Source: Methylosinus sp. H3A
GTDB lineage: Bacteria; Pseudomonadota; Alphaproteobacteria; Rhizobiales; Beijerinckiaceae
DNA length: 64,000 nt
Assembly: GCF_015709455.1 (NCBI RefSeq)
Contig: NZ_JADNQW010000008.1
Coordinates: 1 to 64,000 of the forward strand
Direction: 5' to 3'
The notes beneath the pieces are model-generated. The model ran no database searches. It worked only from the letters and a program-made list of their open reading frames with translations, and was not told the origin of the DNA. The position numbers were made by a program, and so were the translations under genes. Positions 54,594-64,000 of this stretch are shown piece after piece (the first letter of the stretch is position 1; every line of letters starts with the position of its first letter).

Positions 54594-54839
54594 TTATTTG
54601 ACGAAAGGATTGGCGAAGAGAAGCAGCAGCGCGATCACGAGACAATAGATCGCCATGGTCTCGATCATCGCGAGGCCGACGAACAATGTGCGCGACAGGA
54701 CGCCAGCGGCCTCCGGTTGGCGTGCGATCGCGTCCATGGCCGCGGCGACCGCCATGCCTTCCGCGATCGCCGGGCCGATCGCGCCGAAAGACACGGCCAC
54801 GGCGGCGGCGATCACGCTGATATATTGAATATCGTCCAT
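54594..54839 (-). CDS. atpE: N-ATPase c subunit, AtpE, with Na+-type ligands
   Basis: An 81-residue rotor-ring subunit with two helices. Helix 1 has [20 protein letters not shown], with Glu27; helix 2 has [19 protein letters not shown], with Glu60-Thr61 and Tyr65. Two carboxylates plus the E-T...Y pattern are those of Na+-binding c rings; proton-type rings lack Glu27 and the Thr. Sodium specificity is therefore predicted but not proved. Confidence 0.95.
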   Translation of the reverse strand: MDDIQYISVIAAAVAVSFGAIGPAIAEGMAVAAAMDAIARQPEAAGVLSRTLFVGLAMIETMAIYCLVIALLLLFANPFVK

Positions 54840-54855
54840 TTCGCGGCTTCCTCCG

Positions 54856-55542
54856 CTATCGACCTTCGCGCGCTCGAGAGTCGCGCTCCTCGACCGCCGC
54901 GCCGATGAACACCATGGCGAGCGTCGCGAAAATGTAGGCCTGGACCGCGCCGGTCAGCAAATCGAGCGCCATCAGCGGTATCGGCACGAGCAGACCGGCG
55001 AGTGAGAGGACGATGCCGATGACGAACACGCCGCTCATTATGTTCCCGAACAGGCGAACGATCAGCGAGAAGGTCCGCGTGATCTGCTCGATGAGGTTGA
55101 GCGGGATCATGACGAAGCTCGGCTCGGCGAAAGTCGCGAGATAGCCGAGCGGGCCGCGCGTGCGCAGGCCGTGATAGATGGTCGCGCAAAAGACGATGAG
55201 CGCGAGCGCGGCGTCCGTCTCCAGCCGCGCGGTGGGCGGCTCGACGCCGGGAATGAGCGACGACCAATTGGCGCCGAGCACGAACAGGAAGATCGTTCCC
55301 AGCAGCGCTCGGTAGGGCGCCGGATCCGCGCCCAAAGTATCCCTTATCTGTCCGTCGAGCGTCTCGACGAAGAGCTCGAGCGCGGATTGCGCGGTCCCCG
55401 GCCGCAGTGAGAGCCGCCGCGTCACGACGAGGCTCGCGAGCGTGAGCGCAGCCATCAGAAACCATGTGACGACGACGGGCTTGCTGATCGGCGCTGGTCC
55501 GAGCTGAAAGCCGGGCTCTAGCGCGAGCGGCGAGGATTTCAT
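54856..55542 (-). CDS. atpB: N-ATPase a subunit, AtpB
   Basis: A 228-residue ion-channel subunit with about five or six helices. The key Arg helix is visible as [19 protein letters not shown], and the terminal [20 protein letters not shown] is typical of subunit a. Starts in an ATGA overlap with atpR. Lies 16 bases before atpE. Confidence 0.94.
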   Translation of the reverse strand: MKSSPLALEPGFQLGPAPISKPVVVTWFLMAALTLASLVVTRRLSLRPGTAQSALELFVETLDGQIRDTLGADPAPYRALLGTIFLFVLGANWSSLIPGVEPPTARLETDAALALIVFCATIYHGLRTRGPLGYLATFAEPSFVMIPLNLIEQITRTFSLIVRLFGNIMSGVFVIGIVLSLAGLLVPIPLMALDLLTGAVQAYIFATLAMVFIGAAVEERDSRAREGR

Positions 55543-55820
55543 CGAAGGCCTCCCAATCGACGCAGAACGGCGCGCCTCGCGACGAGCAATCCCAGAGCGC
55601 CGGAGAGCAGGGCGATGGCTCCGATTTTCGCGAGCGCCGTCAACGCCAGGGCGAGGGCGCCGAAGCGCGCCATGAGCAGGAGTAAGGCCTTGGGCGTCGC
55701 GCCCCGCTCGAAGAGATCGACGTTCCAGCGCAAGGCGATGAAATAGGCGAAGCCCGCGGCGAGGCCCGCCCCCGCGCCGAGCGCGAGTTGGAACACGAGT
55801 GAGGCGGCGGGAGGGGTCAT
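55539..55820 (-). CDS. atpR: N-ATPase-specific membrane protein AtpR
   Basis: A 93-residue three-helix membrane protein (LVFQLALGAGAGLAAGFAYF, LLLMARFGALALALTALAKI, GAIALLSGALGLLVARRAVL). AtpR is found only in N-ATPase operons and is thought to help assemble the c ring with AtpQ. The start at 55820 makes an ATGA with atpQ; a start 10 codons upstream is open but less likely. Confidence 0.88.
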   Translation of the reverse strand: MTPPAASLVFQLALGAGAGLAAGFAYFIALRWNVDLFERGATPKALLLLMARFGALALALTALAKIGAIALLSGALGLLVARRAVLRRLGGLR

Positions 55821-56103
55821 TGACGCGACATCCATTTCCAGGCGAGCCACAGGCCGGCGCCGGCCCCGATCATGACGAGGGGAGCCGAGAAGAACACGCC
55901 CGTGGCGTAGGTCCTGTCGAGCCAGCGGCCGAGGAACAGTCCGGCGAGCGCCGGAAGGACAATGGTCCAGCCGAGCGCGCCGATCTGCCCCAGCCGTCGT
56001 CCGAGCGAGGGCTCGGCCTGCTCGCGCAACAGCTCGCGGCGCTCGGCGGCCAGGCGCGAAGCTTCCGCCATAGGGTCGCGCTCTCGCTCGTGGCCGGGCT
56101 CGC

Positions 56104-56107
<4 letters not shown>
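55817..56107 (-). CDS. atpQ: N-ATPase-specific membrane protein AtpQ
   Basis: A 96-residue protein with a charged N-terminus (SEPGHERERDPMAEASRLAA) and two helices (IGALGWTIVLPALAGLFLGR, APLVMIGAGAGLWLAWKWMS). It matches AtpQ (AtpI/gene 1-like, N-ATPase type). Start and stop both form ATGA overlaps with atpC and atpR. Confidence 0.9.
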
Positions 56108-58019
<1,912 letters not shown>

Positions 58020-58071
58020 TCAGGCCGAGCTCGAGCTCGGAGCTTGAGATCATACACGCAGACAGAGCACG

Positions 58072-58800
58072 CTAACGCGAAAGCGCCCATGTCACCGAGA
58101 CTTTTGCCGTGAGCCGTCGCGCGGCGGGCCGCAGAGGCAGGTTGATCGCTCCATTCGCCGACGCGGTGGCCGCAGGCGTCGACTCACGTTTGATTTCGTC
58201 GGAGGGCGCCATCTCTTCGTGATCGATTTCAATGATGCGCCCCAGCTTCGAGCCCAAGGCCTCGACATAGCTTCGCGCGCGCTGTTCCGCATTTTTGAGC
58301 GCCACGATCCGCAGCCGTTCGAGACGCGCCCTCTCGTCGCTGACGACGAATTCCACGCCCCGAACTTCATTGGAGCCGGCGTCGATGGCGCGCAGGATGA
58401 GCGCCCCGGCCTTATCGAGAGAATTCACGAGAACGCTCAACTCGTTTCGCGCTCGGAAGCCCCTGGAGACGCGCCGTCCATGCGCGCCACGCACGGCGGA
58501 GTCGTCCGACGTGACGGAGACGAGCGTCGAGCCTGCGGCGCGAATATTCTCGGTTTGTACCCCCTGGCGGACAAGATCGTCCAGCAAGGCTTGCGTCTTC
58601 TGCGCGTTCTCGCTCACGGCTTCGACCGCGGTCGGCCTTTCTGTCACGACATCCAGGAAGAGGGTCGCCTTATCGGGAAACTCATCCTCCGACGCCTCTC
58701 CCGTCACGGAAATATGCGGGAGCGTATCCTTCAAAGTCTCGGCCGAAGCGCTCGCGAGGAAGACGATGCTCGCCAGCGCAGCGAGAGATAATCGGGCCAT
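58072..58800 (-). CDS. SIMPL-domain (DUF541) periplasmic protein
   Basis: A 242-residue exported protein: signal peptide ending FLASASA, then a SIMPL domain (ISVTGEASEDEFPDKATLFL, SENAQKTQALLDDLVRQGVQ, FRARNELSVLV, KNAEQRARSYVEALG, SKLGRI). SIMPL proteins are periplasmic or outer-membrane associated, with poorly defined roles in oxidative or envelope stress. It stands 64 bases upstream of atpD on the same strand, so it could be co-transcribed with the N-ATPase genes, but no functional link is known. Confidence 0.9.
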   Translation of the reverse strand: MARLSLAALASIVFLASASAETLKDTLPHISVTGEASEDEFPDKATLFLDVVTERPTAVEAVSENAQKTQALLDDLVRQGVQTENIRAAGSTLVSVTSDDSAVRGAHGRRVSRGFRARNELSVLVNSLDKAGALILRAIDAGSNEVRGVEFVVSDERARLERLRIVALKNAEQRARSYVEALGSKLGRIIEIDHEEMAPSDEIKRESTPAATASANGAINLPLRPAARRLTAKVSVTWALSR

Positions 58801-58991
58801 CGACTCTGTCCCTTGAAGCGAACGACACGGGTCGCCGCGAAAAATGCACGCTCGGCGCTTCCGGCTCCCGCCGATTCGGCAATCCGAGGCGAGGGCGTGC
58901 GTGAAGCATTATCGACCAATATATGGCTCTGTTTCACTCTCGGTGTAGATCGTGGTCGAGTAGCTCCGCCATTCGGCTTCGCCCTCACAGA

Positions 58992-59100
58992 TCAGGACAT
59001 GTGGCTTTGCCACAGCCGCTCGGCGGCGAAGCCGATCATCTCGCGAAGGAAATCGGCGTCGGGGGACTTTTCCAGAAGCGCTCGCAGGCTCATCATCTCG
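58992..59100 (-). pseudogene. IS256-type (mutator) transposase N-terminal fragment
   Basis: The frame reads [20 protein letters not shown] then MIGFAAERL, the conserved N-terminus of IS256-family transposases, and is cut after ERL; the continuation (WQSHMS and stop) belongs to other DNA. Only about 35 residues remain. Confidence 0.65.
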
Positions 59101-59119
59101 TCGCGAGTGGCTTGCTCCC

Positions 59120-59490
59120 GAACTGCTACACCACCAGAGGGGGCACGACCCGACCGCGTGGCCGAGTTGGGCCTGAATGGCCTCGCACAGATTCTGCGCG
59201 ATATGAAATCGGTCGACGATTTGTCGCGCCTGCGGCGCGCCTTCCTGCGCCCCTTGGGCGATCGACCCGCAGCGATCGCGGCTGACAATCTCAACGCCGG
59301 GATGCCGCTTGAGCCAGTCGGCAGTCATGCCTGCGGCGCGTTCTGGAAATAGATCGAGCACTTCCCGCCGCTCCAGGTCCACCACGATGGTCCCGTAAGT
59401 GGAACCCTTGCGCCGGGCCCAATCCTCGACGCCCACGACGCGCGTCGCCTCCTCCGAGCGGCGCGCCTTTATGGTCTCTCCCCGGGTCGA
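59120..59490 (-). pseudogene. ISL3-family transposase internal fragment
   Basis: Reads [64 protein letters not shown]. This is the start of the DDE region of ISL3 TnpA. N-terminal zinc-finger part and C-terminal half are missing. Confidence 0.75.
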
Positions 59491-59531
59491 TCAAGTGCGC
59501 AACAGGAAGTGAGGAAGAACCGGCGCACGGC

Positions 59532-62405
59532 TCAATAGTCGATGACCAGTCGACGGAAATTCGCCGAGGAGATCACATCGCCGGCGATGACGCAGGATTT
59601 TCCGTCCGCAAACGCGCGCTTGGCCGCAGGAAAGCGTATCGTGACATGCTTCGGCGACGGACCTGACGAGGCCAGTTCGATCGTCGCCTTCGATTTCGTC
59701 CGGCGAGCTCGCAGATCGACGACGCCGAAGGCCGTCGGCAGATCCCGCAGAGTGATCCCGTCGCCGTCCCACCAATGGTCTGGTGCGCCGCGGAACAGCT
59801 CCAAGGCATCGCCGTTTTCGCGCAGCAGCATTCTTCGGATCGCAGTGACGAACTCCGCCCCGACCCAAGTGTGCGGCATGTCGCCGATATATTGCGGCGC
59901 GCGAGGAGGCATCCAGACCACTTCGGCCCAGTGCCGCCATTTCTCGGGCCGCCGGCGATCGAGAAGCAGATCGAGCAGACCCAATGCGTCCTCGAACCGG
60001 CCCAGCGACACGAAGGCATTCAGATTGCGCACGATATAGGGCGTGAAGTTGCCCTCGAAGTCCGGGGCGCCGAGTGATTTTGTTTGCGTAGCGCAGAGGT
60101 CGTAGGTTGCTGCAAGCAACTCGGGTGGAAGAACATCCGCTACGCGGCACGGCTCGAAGGCGATCGAGGTCGAGGTGGGATCGACATCCTCACGATCGGC
60201 GGAGCCCGCGATCGACCCGTTGCCCATGAGTTCGGACGTCATTCGGATCGAGCGAGAAAGATCCGCGGCGAACTTTCGGCCCCACGTTCGCGCCTGCGCC
60301 GCTATCTCCTTCTCGCCTGCCGCGTCGGCGAGAAAGGCGCAGTCCCGAAAGGCGCTCAATGCGAAGAAGTCGTCCCAATAGCTATAGCTCGGCTCACCAT
60401 AGCCCTCATGGCTTAGGGACGGCGGCAAGAGACCGTGGAAACGGGACGTAGGGCCATGCTGCGCGTTGGTTCGGGCGCAAAGCTCCTCTATGAAGCGCGT
60501 CGCTCGGACCACGGGCTCGAGGACCGCCGTCAGGAACGCGCGGTCTTTGGTGATCCGATAGGCCTCCGCGGCGATGCAGACGAACTCTCCCTGCGCGTCG
60601 AATTCGATATCGCTACCATAGCCCCGATTTATTGCCCCATCCTCGTCGAGAATGGGCGGGACCATTCCGTTCTCATAGATGCGCTGCGAATACCACAGCA
60701 CGAACGCCTCGGCCTCTTCGGTCAGCCCCGCCCACAGCAAGGCGAGCGCCTGAGCGGAGCCGTCGCGTATCCATATGCGATCGTAATTTCTGGGGCCGGG
60801 CTTGAAGGCGGATCGCGTCGCATTCACGAGGATCAGGGAGATCTGCGCCTCGACCGTCTCGGTGACGTCCGGGTCGCCGACCGATATCCGCCGAGGGCCG
60901 ATCTTGTTCCGCCAGCGGCGCGCGACCTTCTTGCGCAGGGCGGAGAATTGCTCGTCCGCGTCGGGCGCGACGCCGGCCCGCAGCGGCGCGGCGACGACGA
61001 TGGCGTCGCTCGCCCCGGGCGGCAGCAAAAATGCGAATTCGACTGCGGCGCTGAGCAGCCCCGAGTCCGAGCGAAGGCTGCGATCCGTCCCGCTCGCGCC
61101 GCTCTCGATCAGTCTCACCACGTCTCCATCGTCGAAGTCGGCAACCGTCACCGCGTCCGGTTCACGCGAAAACGCGGCATAGATTTGATCGTCGATCCGC
61201 GCCTCGCGTCCCACGACGGCGATGGCGTCGATCGGCGCATGACCGCCGTGCTGCCAATAGGGATTGATCTGCGCGGGCCGCACCGCCAGCACGAGCGCTC
61301 CTTTTCGAGGCGCGCGAGATGTGTTGACGATCCGATACTGCACCAGCGCCTGCCCGGCGTGAGCGAGCGCCGTCGCGCGAATTTCCAGTCCATCTATGGA
61401 CCAAATGACGCTCGGGATCGGCAGTGAGCCGCCGACGAGGGAATGGCGGATGCGCGCGCTCGCCGGCGCCCCATGCAGCTGGTCGCCTGATCGCAGCAGC
61501 GGGGTGATCTGCGGCGACCCGCGGCGGGGTTCGAGGTCGCCATATTCGTCGAAAAGCGCTTCTCCTTCTCGATCGAATTCTCCCAGCACGGTCCAATAGA
61601 CTTGACGGCCGAGCAGCGATTGCGGGTAGAGCTCGCCGCGCCCGGCGCGCGCCGCCCGCTCTAGCTGGCCGATGGGCATGCGATCGCTGTCGAGGATGCG
61701 GAGCTTGAGCTCGTCGACGACGGCGCCTTCGGGCCCGCTCGCTTCGTGCAGCGTCAGGCGAAGAAACCGACTGCTCGCGCGCGGCCACCAGAAGCTGCCA
61801 TTTCCCCCTCCGCCGGCCGTGATGCGGCCGAGCTCGCGGAAATTTTCGCCATCATCGGAGAGATAGGCCGAGAAATCCAGTCCATAGCTCTCTCCCCACT
61901 CGACGAGCGCGCCGACCACGGATCTGACGAAACGGAAGTCGACGGTTATGCTTTCGCCCGCGCGCAGGCGGACCGGCGCATGGCCGAGCGCGGCGATCCG
62001 CTCCGCTTCCAGCGTCGTCGCGGCGTCGGCCGGGCCGTAGAGATTGATTTCGACGATGTCTGGACCCGGCCGGCGCTCCGGATTCTCGGCGCTCCAGCGC
62101 AAGAAACGAGCCAGCGTCGGCGGAAAGGCGAAAATCTCCTGGCCGCCTTCGCCGTGCCCGGAGCCGCAGACGCGCATCCATCGCTTTCCGTCCGGCGAGC
62201 CCTCGAACCAATATTCGCTCGACGCGCGCCGCCCCCAGTAGATTTCCAGCCCGCCGAGCACGGCCGCCTCGCCGAGATCGATCTCGAGCCACGGCCTTGC
62301 CGACGGTTCGGCCGACCATGCGGTGGAATAGCGATCGTCGATCGCATGTCGCGGATCGCCGCAGCTGGCCGTCGCCTTCCACGCGGCTTTCGGCGGGACG
62401 TTCAT
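59532..62405 (-). CDS. Large discoidin-domain, (alpha/alpha)6-barrel carbohydrate-active protein
   Basis: A 957-residue protein without a clear signal peptide. Residues 1-130 are an F5/8 type C (discoidin-like) domain (AIDDRYSTAWSAEPSARPWL, then EIDLGEAAVLGGLEIYWG); a second sugar-binding-like domain follows at about 150-240. The middle and end (NYDRIWIRDGSAQALALLWA, YSYWDDFFALSAFRDCAFLA, PHTWVGAEFVTAIRRMLL) form a six-hairpin glycosidase-type barrel with acidic residues suited to catalysis. It is divergent from another large carbohydrate-active gene. The substrate is unknown; roles in glucan turnover or surface polysaccharide are possible. Confidence 0.75.
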   Translation of the reverse strand: MNVPPKAAWKATASCGDPRHAIDDRYSTAWSAEPSARPWLEIDLGEAAVLGGLEIYWGRRASSEYWFEGSPDGKRWMRVCGSGHGEGGQEIFAFPPTLARFLRWSAENPERRPGPDIVEINLYGPADAATTLEAERIAALGHAPVRLRAGESITVDFRFVRSVVGALVEWGESYGLDFSAYLSDDGENFRELGRITAGGGGNGSFWWPRASSRFLRLTLHEASGPEGAVVDELKLRILDSDRMPIGQLERAARAGRGELYPQSLLGRQVYWTVLGEFDREGEALFDEYGDLEPRRGSPQITPLLRSGDQLHGAPASARIRHSLVGGSLPIPSVIWSIDGLEIRATALAHAGQALVQYRIVNTSRAPRKGALVLAVRPAQINPYWQHGGHAPIDAIAVVGREARIDDQIYAAFSREPDAVTVADFDDGDVVRLIESGASGTDRSLRSDSGLLSAAVEFAFLLPPGASDAIVVAAPLRAGVAPDADEQFSALRKKVARRWRNKIGPRRISVGDPDVTETVEAQISLILVNATRSAFKPGPRNYDRIWIRDGSAQALALLWAGLTEEAEAFVLWYSQRIYENGMVPPILDEDGAINRGYGSDIEFDAQGEFVCIAAEAYRITKDRAFLTAVLEPVVRATRFIEELCARTNAQHGPTSRFHGLLPPSLSHEGYGEPSYSYWDDFFALSAFRDCAFLADAAGEKEIAAQARTWGRKFAADLSRSIRMTSELMGNGSIAGSADREDVDPTSTSIAFEPCRVADVLPPELLAATYDLCATQTKSLGAPDFEGNFTPYIVRNLNAFVSLGRFEDALGLLDLLLDRRRPEKWRHWAEVVWMPPRAPQYIGDMPHTWVGAEFVTAIRRMLLRENGDALELFRGAPDHWWDGDGITLRDLPTAFGVVDLRARRTKSKATIELASSGPSPKHVTIRFPAAKRAFADGKSCVIAGDVISSANFRRLVIDY

Positions 62406-62605
62406 CTATCGCTTCCGACGGACGTCATGCGCGTCCCGCCGCCGATTAACTCCCGACGCTGCGCCGGAGGCAAGCCTCGCCTTCGACAGCCTCGCCTTCG
62501 CGCGCCGACTGCGCTGGGGTATGGCGCTTGGAACGGGCGGCCGAGGACGCATATTCTGTTCCAAGCGGACGCAACATGCGCCGCCGAGACGAGGGTCACG
62601 CCGGC
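62406..62605. promoter_or_regulatory. Divergent promoter region
   Basis: 200 bases between two large divergent genes of related function. Both promoters should be here. The sequence is GC-rich, and I see no clear -10/-35 or operator. Confidence 0.35.
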
Positions 62606-64000
62606 ATGGAAGCAAACCCACCTCCGACAAGTCCTCGCCTGCTGAAGAGTGAGTCGGATCTGATCGTGGAAGCGAACGCCAATGGTTCGATCCGGCGCTT
62701 GCGGCGCCATGGGGTTCTGCTCAACCTGTTCCTCGGCAATGAGGTCGAGGGCGGACCCGCCAATATCTACCTGCGCGGCCTCGACGATGGGCGGGATGCG
62801 ATCGGCTTGCTCGGACCACGCAGCGGCGCGGCCGCGCAGTTCGACGATCGAGGCATGACCGTCGAGGGCGCGTGGCGAGACATTCGCTTTTCCCTGACGC
62901 TCGTTCTCGCCCGATCCGCCGCCGCATGGTTCTGGCGTCTGGCGCTCGAAAATCGCGGCGACAAAGCCCAGCGGCTGGATATGATCTATGCGCAGGACCT
63001 GGGCCTGGCCGATTATGAAGCGGCGCGATCCAACGAATATTACGTCAGCCAATATGTCGATCACGCGCCACTGTCTCACCCGGAGCGCGGCGTCGTCGTC
63101 GCCTCCCGCCAGAACCAGACCGTCGACGGGCGCCATCCATGGTGCATCATCGGCTCGCTCGGGCGAGGGATCGGCTTCGCCACCGACGCCTTGCAGGTCA
63201 ATGGTCTGTCCACGCGGGCGGGCGGCTCCCCGGAGGCGATGACGCGAGGCCTCCCGGGCAAGCGCCTCCAGCACGAGCATTCGCTGGCCGCCATACAGGA
63301 TGCGCCGTTCCAACTCGCGCCGGGAGAGCGAATCGAGCGCGGCTTTTTCGGTTGGTTCGAGCCAGACCATTCGGCGCCGACGTCGGCTGCAGACACGGCT
63401 TTCGTTGATCGAGCCTCGGCGCTGCCCGAAGCGCGCTCCGCGTGGTTTGCCTGCGGGAAGGGGGGCGCGGTCCCGAATCCGTCGAGCTTGTTCTGCTCCG
63501 CGCCTCTCCTCGACGCGCTGGAGTTGACCGAAGGAGAAATCTCGCAACTCTTCGGCGAAGATCTCCGGCATGGGGAGCGGGAGAACGGGCGGCTTCTCTC
63601 CTTCTTCTGCGGCGAACGAAGCCATGTGGCGCTGAAAGCGAAGGAGCTGCGAACGCTGCGGCCTCATGGCCAGATCCTGCGCACCGGCGGTGGCTCGCTT
63701 CCCGAGGAGGCCGCGCTGACCTCGACGGTCTGGATGTCCGGCGTATTTCATTCGCAGCTGACGCAAGGCCATGTCGGCGTCGATCGGTTCCTTTCCGGGA
63801 GCCGGAGCTACCTCGGTCTGTTCCGCTCGCATGGCCAGCGACTGTTCGTGGACGGCGGAAGCGGCTGGCGCCTACTCGACGAGCCCTCGGCTTTCGAGAT
63901 GACCCCAGACGCCTGTCGCTGGTTCTATAAGCACGAGGCCGGATTGATACGGGTCGAGAGCCGGGCGCTGACGGAAAGCCAGGAGCTGAGACTGTCTGTC
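62606..64000 (+). CDS. Large carbohydrate-active protein, N-terminal part (GH94-like?), cut by window end
   Basis: An open frame of 465 codons without a stop at the window end. Begins MEANPPPTSPRLLKSESDLI; the N-terminal beta-sandwich (ANGSIRRLRRHGVLLNLFLG, GPANIYLRGLDDGRDAIGLL) and the later RQNQTVDGRHPWCIIGSLGR and GFATDALQVNG resemble the super-sandwich domain of GH94 phosphorylases and of the C-terminal part of cyclic beta-1,2-glucan synthases. No catalytic domain is reached inside the window, so the family is tentative. No ribosome site is obvious before the ATG, and other starts nearby are possible. Confidence 0.6.
   Translation, partial: MEANPPPTSPRLLKSESDLIVEANANGSIRRLRRHGVLLNLFLGNEVEGGPANIYLRGLDDGRDAIGLLGPRSGAAAQFDDRGMTVEGAWRDIRFSLTLVLARSAAAWFWRLALENRGDKAQRLDMIYAQDLGLADYEAARSNEYYVSQYVDHAPLSHPERGVVVASRQNQTVDGRHPWCIIGSLGRGIGFATDALQVNGLSTRAGGSPEAMTRGLPGKRLQHEHSLAAIQDAPFQLAPGERIERGFFGWFEPDHSAPTSAADTAFVDRASALPEARSAWFACGKGGAVPNPSSLFCSAPLLDALELTEGEISQLFGEDLRHGERENGRLLSFFCGERSHVALKAKELRTLRPHGQILRTGGGSLPEEAALTSTVWMSGVFHSQLTQGHVGVDRFLSGSRSYLGLFRSHGQRLFVDGGSGWRLLDEPSAFEMTPDACRWFYKHEAGLIRVESRALTESQELRLSV

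Larger units (their letters stand above)
58925..59490 (-). mobile_element. Mosaic of IS fragments (ISL3-like and IS256-like)
   Basis: The left edge is the 20-base end GGCTCTGTTTCACTCTCGGT (58925-58944) also present at 19240-19259. Moving right on the minus strand one first meets the N-terminus of an IS256-type transposase ([20 protein letters not shown] then FAAERL, about 59000-59090) and then the central part of an ISL3-type transposase (GVEDWARRKGSTYGTIVVDL, RDRCG, about 59170-59470). Both are truncated. It looks like nested insertions followed by deletion. Confidence 0.75.

Overview
The window looks like part of a repABC plasmid or chromid of a GC-rich alphaproteobacterium, most likely a type II methanotroph of the Methylosinus/Methylocystis group. 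The evidence is a complete repA-repB-repC cassette with an antisense RNA between repB and repC, codon use and gene families typical of Rhizobiales, and a methanobactin (copper-chelating peptide) gene cluster. No methane monooxygenase, rRNA or tRNA gene is present, so the host assignment is inference.

Layout. 1-659: 3' end of a secretin gene. 874-18869 (minus strand): a nearly contiguous catecholate siderophore locus. In transcription order it holds a TonB receptor, two small membrane proteins, a PepSY membrane protein, an MbtH-like protein, a two-module NRPS, an EntS-type exporter and entC, entE, entB, entA. The NRPS is C-A-T-C-A-T-TE, like DhbF/turnerbactin-type synthetases and unlike one-module EntF. 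The second module reads as serine-specific and the first is unassigned, so the product is probably a 2,3-dihydroxybenzoyl-X-Ser compound. 19278-25838: a second uptake module with a PepSY protein, a TonB receptor, a Cys-rich DUF2946-like protein and an OmpR/HK two-component pair. A decayed IS3 copy touches the kinase stop codon.

26856-38138 (minus strand): the methanobactin locus. mbnI (ECF sigma), mbnR (FecR anti-sigma) and mbnT (TonB receptor with an STN signalling domain) form a surface-signalling unit. Between it and the biosynthetic genes lie an additional ECF sigma factor, a DUF4189-like secreted protein and a small hypothetical gene. Then follow mbnN, mbnA, mbnB, mbnC and mbnM. The MbnA core peptide, MCACNPPWCGTC, has a cysteine spacing different from the classical OB3b core. 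An IS6 remnant sits between mbnR and mbnT, and an IS3 remnant abuts mbnM where mbnP/mbnH could be expected.

38250-46287: a DUF1612/DUF2946-like fusion gene preceded by a Fur-like hexamer array, a PIN/RHH toxin-antitoxin pair, a serine recombinase, repC-ctRNA-repB-repA, and a DUF433/DUF5615 toxin-antitoxin pair. 46484-51429: a mobile-element zone with an intact IS3, a lower-GC methyltransferase gene, a gene fragment and two adjacent IS5-type elements. 51413-58007: a complete N-ATPase operon (atpD-C-Q-R-B-E-F-A-G) with Na+-type c-subunit residues, whose atpG end is supplied by the neighbouring IS. 58072-64000: a SIMPL-domain protein, an IS mosaic and a divergent pair of large carbohydrate-active proteins, the second running off the window.

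Caution on sequence quality: gspD, entA (twice), entC, the NRPS thioesterase, mbnI and the IS3 remnant each show a frame break that is healed by restoring one or two G/C bases to a G/C run. This looks like consensus error, so these genes are probably intact in the organism. Functionally the window is a metal-acquisition island (iron siderophore plus copper chelator) on a mobile replicon that also carries an alternative sodium-pumping ATPase.
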